From: Dastarcus helophoroides
Lineage: Eukaryota; Arthropoda; Insecta; Coleoptera; Bothrideridae
Assembly: GCA_028583605.1 (NCBI GenBank)
Contig: CM053331.1
Coordinates: 38,494,783-38,558,782 of the forward strand
Reading direction: 5' to 3'
Length of the DNA stretch: 64,000 nt
The position numbers and the translations under genes were made by a program. Position 1 is the first letter of the stretch. Every line of letters starts with the position of its first letter. Shown here piece after piece: positions 13,321 to 23,640 of the stretch. The notes beneath the pieces were generated by a model, which searched no databases, was not told the DNA's origin, and was given only the letters and a program-made list of their open reading frames with translations.

Positions 13321-15890
13321 TTAGTAGTACCCCTCATCGCATCCTATATATAAATGAGTTTGTCTGCTGAACGTATCAATGAATTTGAACAAAACATCAT
13401 TCTGTAATCTGCACAAACTCTTTAAAGCTATGCAAGACTGATTAAGTTAGTTTTGTTACATTTATTCAAACAATTTATTTTTGAGGCATCTGAAGCCGCC
13501 CAGTGCAGCCCACCAAACCCACCAAACCTTCCCGTACCCCTGAGGATACGTGCACCCCACTTTGAGAAACACTGCTTTGAGGGAATAAGAAGTCGTGAGT
13601 AAACTATAACAGCAAAAAGATCGTAATTTCAGGGGAAAAATTTCGAAACGAAATTGTCGAAGTTTAAAGAAAAAATCTGAAAGAAATTATCGCAGTTTTG
13701 AGAAAAAATAGTTTGACATTTTGGGAAAAAATAGTTTAAAATTTCGAGAAAAACACTGGAGAAAAAAATAGAAATTAAAACGCATTTTTCCAAAAATCAG
13801 ATTTTGAAAAAAAGAGAATTTCAAATCTTTAGATCTAAAGGTCAGTGATACAAGCGGGCGCGCGTCTCCAGTGGCGGCGTTAATAATTAAGCGGGGCGAG
13901 GAGATCGATTTACCTCAGAAATTTTAAGAGAAGAATTCCGGTTTATATTTGGTTTGCCCTCGTAAAACACCGTGATTGAAACCTGTTGATGAAATTATTA
14001 CATTCGCCAGTGGATTAGACCAAAACACATTTTATCTTAATAAGACTGATTAATATTTACAGTTCACCTAGACGTGTAAAGTCCGCATGTAATTCTACAC
14101 ATTATGTAACACGAAAGCCCGCACAAAAAAATTGTTGTAGCGAAACGCGGTTTGCCTTAAAATAGCTAATGGAGAAAATGTGTTTTTTAAAAAAATCACC
14201 TTGTTTTGTAGGATTTTTATAAAAACGTATACATGACCGTAACAAATATTTATATCTATTTATGTATTTATAGAAATGTTTTTCTCCTGCATCAAGGTTG
14301 GCCTGCTAAAGACCGGTTCACACGACACACGATCCACGCCAATCGACAAATTAAAAAGTATTTGGGCAAAGTTATTTTTAATGTTATATTTGGATGAAAT
14401 CATAAAATCAGGAGTCACGTGTGGGTACACGCGCGAGAATTCGCACCCTCATTTATCCAGTTTAAAAACATCGAGTGTTCAAATAAAAAAGTCCTCAAGT
14501 GTGCTGTGATTTGTTGTGGCGAAAAATGCAAGCGAAAGAAAAAATCAAAAATTGAAATTGTAAGCGAGAGAGGCGCCCTCGCAGGATCGATCGAAACCAA
14601 TCTAACCTCATTTGAAGCGTTTATTCGCCAACGAGCCAATTTGAATTGAATCTGGAATATTAAATTACATAAAAGGACGTAATAACCGGAATATTTTAGT
14701 ACTTATTTTTAGGTCACGCTTGTTTTTTTTTTCGAACTCGAAGGGTCCCACATAATGCTTCTTATAACATCTCTTGTTTACGATCGAGTTATCTTAAGCC
14801 TGATAACGGCGTTCGCGGGCCGATAAGCAAATCTATTGATAAAAAAATTGCAAAACAAGTTCCTATTGTATGGAACTTTGTCGCGCTGGATACGTTTCGT
14901 ATCATTCGGGAACGTTGACTTAAAGGATTACTGAAAATAAATCCCGTTTTATATTCCAGAGTTGTTTAACGCACTGATTAAAAACAAATATTTAATAAAA
15001 AAAAGAAGGATTTTCAGGATTGCTGATGAGATATTTAAAACTGGTATTCAAGCGGATGAGTCTTGTTTAATTTCCCTTTTTTTGACACGTGTACGCCTGT
15101 TATTCCTTTCGTTCTTTTATGAGTTGTTGATCTGTAAAAATTTCTTCAATTCAAAGGGAAGTGCGCTCGAGTTTTAAACAGATATTTTTCTCGAAATTGG
15201 TCAGAATTAAATAAAACCTCCCTGGAAATTTATTCGATTTGAAGAATCGATAAAGGTTGATACGAAAAGAAGTCTCATACTGTAACAAATTGTATAGATA
15301 ATAGTCATTGGTAATAGTAACGTGTATGAATGACGTAATATTCCAGGATTTACTAATCAGTTAGAGAACGTTAAGGGACACTCGCCGGCCGTTGAATGGA
15401 ATGACTCATACGCAAGTGTTTATTCCACACTACTCTAGAAGTTGAATATTTGAGTCGCTTCCAGATAATTCGAATTTTAATTACCAGTTTACTGAGTATT
15501 CTTCACGCTAGACAAAACATAGTTTGATGAGTTTAATAAAGTGTTAAATCTGCAGTATGTTATTATCAAATCAGTAATACATAACAATAAATAAATGGAT
15601 TTCTAATCATAATTAAGTAAAATTCTAGACGAGGTCATCTCAATATCAGATCTCAATTTGCTGAATCTTCGCCACAATACATATCAAAAATAAGGTACGA
15701 AAACAATGAATATTTTTTTTCTAGGTGGTAACGAATTGACCCACTCAAGTACATTGCTGGCTCTCATTAGATAATAATAGATCTTTGTATTTAAATATGC
15801 TGCTGCAGGGACGTCTTGTAAAAGACAAACAAATTTATCACTGTTTATTCTAAGACCTTGATCGACAACATACATTTGTTGCAATCATTC
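13321..15890. other. Single-copy DNA with no gene recognised
   Basis: A GC-richer stretch at 13850-13990 and an E-box-like CACGTG near 14417 are the only landmarks. Open frames at 14276-14509 and 14419-14649 have no recognisable domain, and neither has clear splice sites. The stretch could carry regulatory DNA or a 5' non-coding exon, but the sequence does not decide it. Confidence 0.45.
13500..13574. mobile_element. Possible end of a hAT-like transposon
   Basis: The segment ends in CCCCACTTTGAGAAACACTG. Its reverse complement begins CAGTGTTTCTCAAAG, the style of hAT terminal inverted repeats. I could not find a matching left end, or an 8-bp duplication of the flanking CTTTGAGG, within the preceding few hundred bases. 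At most this is a truncated relic. Confidence 0.25.
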
Positions 15891-15989
15891 AAAAATTAGT
15901 TCATTGTTTATTATTTTCTAATGAAGGATACAGAACAAATATTATAGATATTCGTTCTCCCTTCTCTCGCTTTCTTACGCAATCTCTCC

Positions 15990-17420
15990 TTTTCACGCTA
16001 AAAAAAAAAGGTAACAATTCTTCTTACGAAGCTTCTTATTTAGAACAAAGAAACACGCTTCCAAGCTCCTAGGCACAAAGTCTCTTAGAAGCAAACAATA
16101 ATTCTTCGAAACGAAGCACCTCTCTTAAAAGCGAGGAATCTCTTAGGAGCAACGCATTTTTCTTAGAAGCGAGGAACTTCAAAAATAAAAAAAACTCTCT
16201 TACAAGATCTCTTTTAGAAACGAAGACTCTTAGTAGCAAAGAATATATCTTCTTAGAAGGAAGAAACTTCTCTTAAAAAAGAAGAGCCTCTCTTAGAAAC
16301 GACGAATCTATTTTAGAAGCAAAGAATCTCTCGTAGAACCAAAAAAAAATCGTTCGTACAATCGAAGAATGTCTCAAAGGATGAATTATTCAACATTTCT
16401 ATTTTTTCGAGTCTCTTAGAAGCAAATAATAATTCTTCGAAACGAAGCATCCTTCTTAGAAAATTAGTCGCCTTAGAAGCGAAGAATCTATCTTAGAAAC
16501 AATGCATTTCTCTTAGAAGCGAAGAATTTCAGAACCAAACTCTTTTAGAAAATATCTTTTAGAAACGAAGTCTCTTAAAAGCAACAAATATATCTTAGCA
16601 GCAAGGAACTTCTCTTAGAAAAGGAGAGTCTCTCTTAGAAACGACGAATCTATTTTAGAAGCTAAGAATCTCTTGTAGAACCAAAAAAAATCGTTCGTAG
16701 AATCGAAGAATGTCTCAGAGGATGAATTACTCAACATTTCGATTTTTTCGAGTCTCTTAGAAGCAAATAATAATTCTTCGAAACGAAACGAAGCATCCCT
16801 CTTAAAAAAGTAATCGCCTTAGAAGCGAAGAATCTATCTTAGAAACAATGCATTTCTCTTAGAAGCGAAGAATTTCAGAACCAAACTCTTTTACAAAATT
16901 TCTTTTAGAAACAAAGTCTCTTAGAAGCAACGAATATATCTTAGCAGCAAGGAACTTCTCTTAGAAACGATGAATCTATTTTAGAAGCTAAGAATCTCTC
17001 GTAGAACCAAAAAAAAATCGTTCGTAGAATCGAAGAATGTCTCAGAGGATGAATTATTCAACATTTCGATTTTTTCGAGTCTCTTAGAAGCAAATAATAA
17101 TTCTTCGAAACGAAGAATCCCTCTTAAAAAAGTAATCGCCTTAGAAGCAAAAAATCTATCTTAGAAACAATGCATTTCTCTTAGAAGCGAAGAATTTCAG
17201 AACCAAACTCTTACAAAATACCTTTTAGAAACGAAGTCTCTTAGAAGCAACGAATGAATCTTAGCAGCAACGAATGTATCTTAGCAGCAAGGAACTTCTC
17301 TTAGAAAAGGAGAGTCTCTCTTAGAAACGACGAATCTATTTTAGAAGCTAAGATTCTCTCGTAGAACAAAAAAAATCGTTCGTAGAAGCGAAGAATGTCT
17401 CAGAAAATGAAATATTCAAC
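15990..17420. repeat. TTAGAAGC satellite with period of about 340 bp
   Basis: Basic units of about 19-22 bp (CTTAGAAGCGAAGAATCTCT) are arranged in four larger copies. The landmark CGTTCGTA.AATCGAAGAATG lies at 16351, 16692, 17019 and 17377, giving spacings of 341, 327 and 358 bp. Each large copy also contains GCAAATAATAATTCTTCG and CATTTCGATTTTTTCGA. The unit is the same module that is interspersed singly in the TTTCGAT arrays on either side, here amplified on its own. Confidence 0.85.
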
Positions 17421-17429
17421 ATTTCGATT

Positions 17430-18110
17430 TTTTCGATATTGCAATTAGATCGGTGTTTCGATCCCTTCCCTATTTTGATTCCTTTCGATATTTCGATTCT
17501 TTCGATATTTCGATATTTCGATTACTTTCGATATTTCGACTCCTTTCGATATTTCGATTCCTTTCGATATTTCGATTCCTTTCGATATTTCGACTCCTTT
17601 CGATATTTCGATTCCTTTCGATTTCTTTCAATATTTCGATTCCTTTCGATATTTCGATATTTAGATTCCTTTTAATATTTTGATTCCTTTTAATATTTTG
17701 ATTCCTTTCGATATTTCGATTCCTTTCTATATTTCGATTCTTTTCGATGTTTCGATTTCTTTCGATATTTCGATTACTTTCGATATTTCGATTACTTTCG
17801 ATATTTCGACTCCTTTCGATATTTCGATTCCTTTCGATATTTCGATTCCTTTCGATATTTCGACTCCTTTCGATATTTCGATTCCTTTCGATTTCTTTCA
17901 ATATTTCGATTCCTTTCGATATTTCGATATTTAGATTCCTTTTAATATTTTGATTCCTTTTAATATTTTGATTCCTTTCGATATTTCGATTCCTTTCTAT
18001 ATTTCGATTCTTTTCGATGTTTCGATTTCTTTCGATATTTCAACTTCTTTAGATATTTCGATTCCTTTCGATATTTCGTTTTTCCTTCATAATTCGACTT
18101 TGTTAGATAT
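17430..18110. repeat. 18-bp satellite CCTTTCGATATTTCGATT with a 270-bp duplication
   Basis: Near-perfect 18-bp tandem units. The segment from about 17521 recurs at 17791, and the one at 17701 recurs at 17971, so a 270-bp block (15 units of 18 bp) is duplicated head to tail with almost no differences. Because 18 is a multiple of three, several frames on both strands stay open as six-residue repeats (for example RYFDSF); I do not regard these as proteins. Confidence 0.9.
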
Positions 18111-21100
18111 TTCGCATCGGTGTTTCTATTATTCGATATTTCTATTTCTCTCGATATTTGGATCGTTTCTCTGATTTATTTCGGTATTTTCACCTTTTCT
18201 TAACTTGTGAACCTTCTCCCTATTGTTCGGTTTTCTTGTCGCTATTTCGACTTTTTTTCTCGATATTTCGACAGTTCTCTTAATTTCTCAGAAGCGAAAA
18301 ATCCCTTAAAACGCGAATTTCCCGACATTTGAATTTTATTCAATATTTTTTGACTACTTCTGTTTCGACGTTTTCTCACGTTATCATTTTTTTTCGATAT
18401 TTCGATTTTTGATCGATATTTCGATTTTTGATCGATATTTCGATTTTTGATCGATATTTCGATTTTTGATCGATATTTCGATTTTTGATCGATATTTCAA
18501 TTTGTAATCGATTTTTCGATCCGTTATCGATTTCTTGATTCATTTTCGATTTTCAATTTATGATCGATCTCTCGATTTGATTTTTTTGATGTTCCGACGT
18601 CTTCTTGCTTTTCGATCTTTTCGATATTTCGATTTTTGATCGATATTTCGATTTACAATCGATTTCTCCATCCTTAATCGATTTTCGATTTATAATCGAT
18701 TTTCGATTTATAATCGATTTTCGATTTATAATCGATTTTTGATTTATAATCGATTTTCGATTTATAATCGATTTTTGCTGTTTAATCGATCTTCCGATTT
18801 GATTTTCTTGATGTTCCGACGTCTTGCGTTTCAAATGTTTCGATTTTTCGATTTTTGGTCCATATTTCGATTTATAATCGATTTTTCGATCTTCAATCAA
18901 TTTTCGATTTGTAATCGATTTTTGATCGATATTTAGATTTTTATCGATCATTTTGATTTTCTCGATGTTCTGACGCTCTCTCGCGTTTCGATTTTTTTGA
19001 TATTTCGATTTTTAATCGATCTTTCGATTTTTGATCAATATTTCGATTTTTGTCAATTATTTTTATATTCATGATATTTCTTTTCCTTCTCAATGTTTCG
19101 ATTCTCGATATTTCGATTATTCGATATTTCTCCTTTTCTCGATATTTTAACAGTGTTCGCAATTTTCCTGTCAGAAGATAAGAATACTTGAAACGCGAAT
19201 TTTTTCACATTTCAATTTTATTTGATATTTTGACTATTTTTCGATGTTTCGACATTTTCCCGCATTTCAATTTTTTTCGATTTTTCGATTTTTGATCGAT
19301 ATTTCGATTTATAATCGATATCTCGATCCTTAATCAAATTTCGATTTATAACCGCTTTTTGAACAATATTTCGATTTTTGTCAATTATTTTGATTTTCTC
19401 GATGTTTTGACGTTTTCTCGCGTTTCGGTTTTTTCGATTTTTGTCAATTATTTTTATATTCATGATATTTCCTTTCCTTCTCAATGTTTCGATTCTCGAT
19501 ATTTCGATATTTCTCCTTTTCTCGATATTTTAACAGTGTTCGCAATTTTCCTGTTAGAAGCTAAGAATGCTTGGAACGCGAATTTCTCTACATTTCGATT
19601 TTATTCGATATTGTGATTATTTTTCGATATTTCGACATTTTCTCACGTTTCGATTTTTTCGATATTTTGATTGATACTTCGATTTTTGTCGACTATTTTG
19701 ATTTTGGTCAATTTTTTTTGATTTTTGTCAATTATTTTGATTTTCTTGGTATTTCCTTTTTCTCGATGTTTCGATTCTCGATATTTCCATTATTCGATAT
19801 TTTTATTTGTCTTGATATTATGACAGTTTTCTCAATTTCTCTCTTAGGAGCTAAGAATCTTTTAGAACGCGAATTTCTAAAAATGTCGATTCTATTCGAC
19901 ATTTCGCCTGTTTCTCGACGCTTTTGACATTTTCAGCGTTTCGATCTTTTCGATATTTCATTTCCATTTTGATCAATATTTCGATTTTTGACGATTATTT
20001 TGATTTTTTTGGTATTTCCTTTTCTTCTCGATGTTTAAATTCTCGATATTTCGATTATTCGATGTTACTATTTTAATCAATATTTTGACAATTTTCCAAT
20101 TTCTCTTTCAGAAGCAGTTTTCTTGGAACGCGACATTTCTATTTTATTCGATATTGTGTCTATTTCTCGATCTTTCAACGTTTTCTCAAGCTTTGATTCT
20201 TTCCATATTTCGATTTGTGATAGATCTTTCGCTTTATGATCGATCTTTCGATTTTTGATCAATATTTCGATTTTTGTCGATTATTATAATTTTTTAGAAA
20301 TTTCCTTTTCTTCTCGATGTTTCCATTTTCGATACTTCGATTATTAGATATAACTATTTTAATTGATATTTTGACAGTTTTTCCAATTTCTCTTTTAAGA
20401 TCAGTTGTTTTAGAACGCGACATTTCGATTTTGTTCGATATTGTAAGTATTTGTCGATGTTTCAATGTTTTTTCTAGCTTCGATTCTTTCCATATTTCGA
20501 TTTTTGACCGATCTTTCGCTTTATAATCGATCTTTTGATTTTTGAACGATATTTCGATTTTTGTTCATTATTATGATTCTTTAGGAATTCCCTTTGCTTC
20601 TTGATGTTTCCATTCTCGATACTTCGATTATTTAATATTTCTATTTTTCTCGATATTCTGACAATTTTCTCTTAGACGCTAGGAATCTCTTGGAAAGCAA
20701 ATTTCTTAAAATTTCGATTTTATTCGATAATGTGGCTATTTCTCGATATTTCGACGTTTTCCCCCGCTTCGATTTTTTGGATATTTCGATTTTTGATCGA
20801 TCTTTCGATTTTTGATTAATTCGAATTTTAATTGACTTTTGATTTTTGTCGTTTATTTTGATATTCATGGTATTGCCCTCTATTCTCGATGTTTCGATTC
20901 TTGGTATTTCGATTTTTGATCGACATTTCGATTTTTGATTATTATTGCGAATTTTAATTGACATTTCGATTTTTGTCGTTTAATTTGATATTCATGGTAT
21001 TGCCCTCTCTTCTCGATGTTTCGATTTTTGGTATTTCGATTATTGATCGATCTTTCGATTTTTGATTATTATTTAGAATTTTAATTGACATTTCGATTTT

Positions 21101-21680
21101 TGTCGTTTATTTTGATATTCAAGTTGTGGCCTTCTCTTCTCGATGTTTCGATTCTTGGTATTTCGATTATACGGTATTTATTTTACTCGACTTCCTGACA
21201 GTTTTCTCATTTTGTCAAGAATCTCTTTGAAGTCAAATTTCTCGAATTTCAATATTATTCGATAATTCGATCATTTCTCGATGTTTCGACGTTTGCTCGC
21301 GTTTCGATTTTTTTGATATTTCGATTCTTAATCGATTTTTCGATCCTTGATTGATATTTCTCTTCTATTGATTATTTTATTTCATTTATGATGATTATTT
21401 TGATTTTCATGGTATTGATTTTCGATGTTTCGATTCTCGATATTTCGATTTTTTTTCGATATCTTAACAATTTTCAAAATTTCTCTCTTAGAAGCGGAGA
21501 ATCTCTTTCAACGCGAATTTCTCGACATTTTCTCGCTTTGCGATGTTTAATCGATAATTCGATTTTTTCGGTGATCGATATTGTTTTCGATAATTCTATT
21601 TTCTGTCAATTATTTTAATTTTCTTAGACATCTCCTTTTTTTCTCGAAATTTCGATTATTCGATATTGATATTTCGACAA
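18111..21680. repeat. TTTCGAT higher-order satellite, second block
   Basis: The same family as the 8.0-13.3 kb block, including copies near 19030 and 19440 of the 12.3-13.2 kb units. Local expansions: five to six copies of 19-bp TTTCGATTTTTGATCGATA at 18405-18500, and about six copies of an 18-bp ATCGATTTTCGATTTATA unit at 18665-18775. The TTAGAAG module with AACGCGAATTTC recurs near 18290, 19175, 19555, 19850, 20110, 20395, 20675 and 21490. Confidence 0.85.
20815..21190. repeat. Three tandem copies of a 127-bp unit
   Basis: GATATTCATGGTATTGCCCT or a close variant occurs at 20860, 20987 and 21114, exactly 127 bp apart each time. The copies lie within the TTTCGAT array and share the AATTTTAATTGAC segment. 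Confidence 0.8.
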
Positions 21681-22223
21681 AAGAGGATTAAATAAATAAG
21701 ATATAAAAATGTATAGAAGGCACCCGGTTCAACAAAATATTTCATCCCCCTTATTCTTTATTTAAAGGTAAGACCGCAAGAAATAAAATAGGAAATTGAG
21801 GTTTACGCCTTGATGGAGGAGATTGTTAAAATATCCTCATATTTTCCATCAAGAAATACCAACGAGATTCACGCTTTAGATTGATTAATTTAACTCGTTA
21901 CGATCCACACAATTAAGTCATGATTTTAGAATAAACTCGGGGGGCCAAAGCTCAGGATTAAAGTGCGAGTTCCTTGGCCATATAATCCTCGTAGTATCCT
22001 TGTAAAGAAATGTCGAATTTTAAAAGCGACGTAATCGAAAGCGTATTTGCTTGATTTCACCAGTTACCAATTAGCCGGTTAGACATTGACTTTATTATGA
22101 AGGATAATTAAACGTTAACGTAAAAAAATCGAGTCAATACATATTATTGTTGAATAATATTAAACAACTTCGCATTTAATGTGGATATTAAATAGATAAA
22201 CACGTTGTCAGTCAGTAAACACC
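21681..22223. other. Single-copy DNA upstream of the 22-kb coding island
   Basis: No repeat units and no open frame of note. TCAGTCAGT at 22208-22216, with an AT-rich TATTAAATAG about 25 bp upstream, could be an initiator and weak TATA box for a transcript beginning just before the ATG at 22224, but this is only suggestive. Confidence 0.35.
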
Positions 22224-22457
22224 ATGACTACGCAACCGAATGCCAATGAATTAAAAAAAAATCTAACCTGGGAGGGGTCTCCATCAGATAATTATACGAA
22301 GGTACCGGTGGTGGTGCAGGATACCAAGGAGTCGGCAAATTATTGGGGTGATTACTCCCACACCCGTAGTTATTCCCGTTATTCCACATATCGTACTTAT
22401 GTAGTCAACAAAACAATCAACAATAAAACACTCACTACAAACTACAACTATGACTAA
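22224..22457 (+). CDS. Small open frame of 77 codons, hypothetical
   Basis: I do not recognise this protein. The frame runs from an ATG in the context ACACCATG to TAA at 22455. The product is polar, starts MTTQPNANELKKNLTWEG, and its C-terminal half is rich in Tyr, Ser, Thr and Asn (SHTRSYSRYSTYRTYVVNK). It shows no signal peptide, membrane segment or known motif. It has the length and composition of a real small protein rather than a repeat artefact, and it sits in single-copy DNA just below a possible initiator. The next open stretch (22458-22913) continues in the same frame after the single TAA. The two could be one gene broken by a stop, or an upstream frame followed by an unrelated exon. 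Confidence 0.3.
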   Translation: MTTQPNANELKKNLTWEGSPSDNYTKVPVVVQDTKESANYWGDYSHTRSYSRYSTYRTYVVNKTINNKTLTTNYNYD

Positions 22458-22471
22458 AATATCATTCTAAG

Positions 22472-22860
22472 TCGAGCGTCTTCGAAACAAAAACAGGCGC
22501 TCCAAACTCGTGAATTTTGCGAAACGGAGGCGCGCGATCTCGCGAACACTATCAATACATTAGCGATCAAGACGCAACTGACAAAACACAACAAAATCGG
22601 AGCGCCGCGCCGCGACCTACGATGCCAGCGCCTGCTGTGTTCCTATAAGCTCGACACTCACCTTGGCAACAGGGGGCCTTCGGGGGAGACGCACGACGCC
22701 TCCGGCGCTGAATCTTCCTCGGTTTCGCAGTCGCCGCTGTCCATCCTACCCGTTACACCTGAAAAGCACCTGTACGTTAATAGAAAGCCCACAATCCACA
22801 AGTGGGAAAAGGAGGAGGCCTCAATGCGATCGAAGTTGGAAAGGTCGGTTTCGCATTGTG
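22472..22860 (+). CDS. Probable internal coding exon, protein not recognised
   Basis: The frame beginning at 22458 stays open to TAA at 22914 without an ATG until 22824, so it looks like an exon and not a whole gene. The translation includes RDLANTINTLAIKTQLTKHN and, further on, TPEKHLYVNRKPTIHKWEKE, followed by a charged stretch ASMRSKLER. Third positions are G/C-rich compared with the AT-rich surroundings, which supports coding. A 3' splice site may be the AG at 22470-22471 or the one at 22495-22496. The best 5' splice site is TTGTG/GTAGGC after 22860, which leaves one base of a split codon. The first part looks helical and could form a coiled coil. No family was recognised. The phase fits the exon at 30515-30607. 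The other plus-strand frame in this stretch is arginine-rich and looks like a shadow. Confidence 0.5.
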
Positions 22861-23119
22861 GTAGGCCGATCGCCGTTCGTCACGGGTGGGCCTTCATGCA
22901 CTCGCGCCCGCCGTAAAATGGATCCTACTCGACCATAAATTCGCACAATCGTGTTCGTTTTGTTGGTTGGGCCGCTTTTGTTTTCGATTCTGACACGTAA
23001 TATCGTGAATGTGGAGCGTTCCATGGCGACTGGTCCCTTAATTTTGTACTAAACGCGAGAAGAGACAATATAGAGACATTTAATTTCTTAATATTTTTAA
23101 TATCTTAATAGTTCAATTG

Positions 23120-23640
23120 AACGTGAATCCGCTACAACTGCAGGTTTCGCTAATTTCCCAAAAAGTAGAGTTCTACAATTCAGAAGTTAAAAACTTATCT
23201 CAGGAACTAAGAGGATTTTTATCAGTTATTATATCAGCTAGTTCCTTAAAATCTCTTCCAGAAAACACAAAATCTTTCTTGGAAATGAGAATTATGAGAA
23301 CTGAATGTTCCTTTTTGAATTTAACAACTTTCTTAGGACGCAAAATATATCCTAGAAATTGTGGGTTTTTTTGTTAAAAGCTTAGAATCTCTTCCGCAGT
23401 GAATATTCATTTCAAAAGCTTTGAAATTTCCCAGAAGCGACGACTTGAATGTACCAAGATTCCTTGTCAGAAAGTAAAGAATCTCCACGGGTCATAGGCT
23501 CGCCATCAGTGTCTTAGACCTAATCTCTGTTAGAAGCTAAGAGTCGCCTTTAAAAGCTAAGCATCTCTTTTATAGACTAAGAATTCGTTACAGAAACCAA
23601 AAAAATTGTCTTGGGAACTAAGAAGCTTTCCTAATTCAGC
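23120..23640. repeat. Degenerate TTAGAAG-type repeat
   Basis: Scattered diverged copies of the TTAGAAGCTAAGAATCTC unit are seen, for example near 23530, 23555 and 23575. The rest looks like decayed versions of the same sequence. It forms the upstream shoulder of the 111-bp satellite. Confidence 0.55.

Noticed and set aside
13340..13574. Complete hAT or Helitron element at the end of the first TTTCGAT block
   Set aside because: Only one hAT-like terminus is visible; no left end or target duplication was found, and the TATATAAATGAG stretch alone is not diagnostic.
17439..17953. Open frames encoding RYFDSF or SIFRFL repeats
   Set aside because: Several frames on both strands are open at once, a direct result of the 18-bp period.
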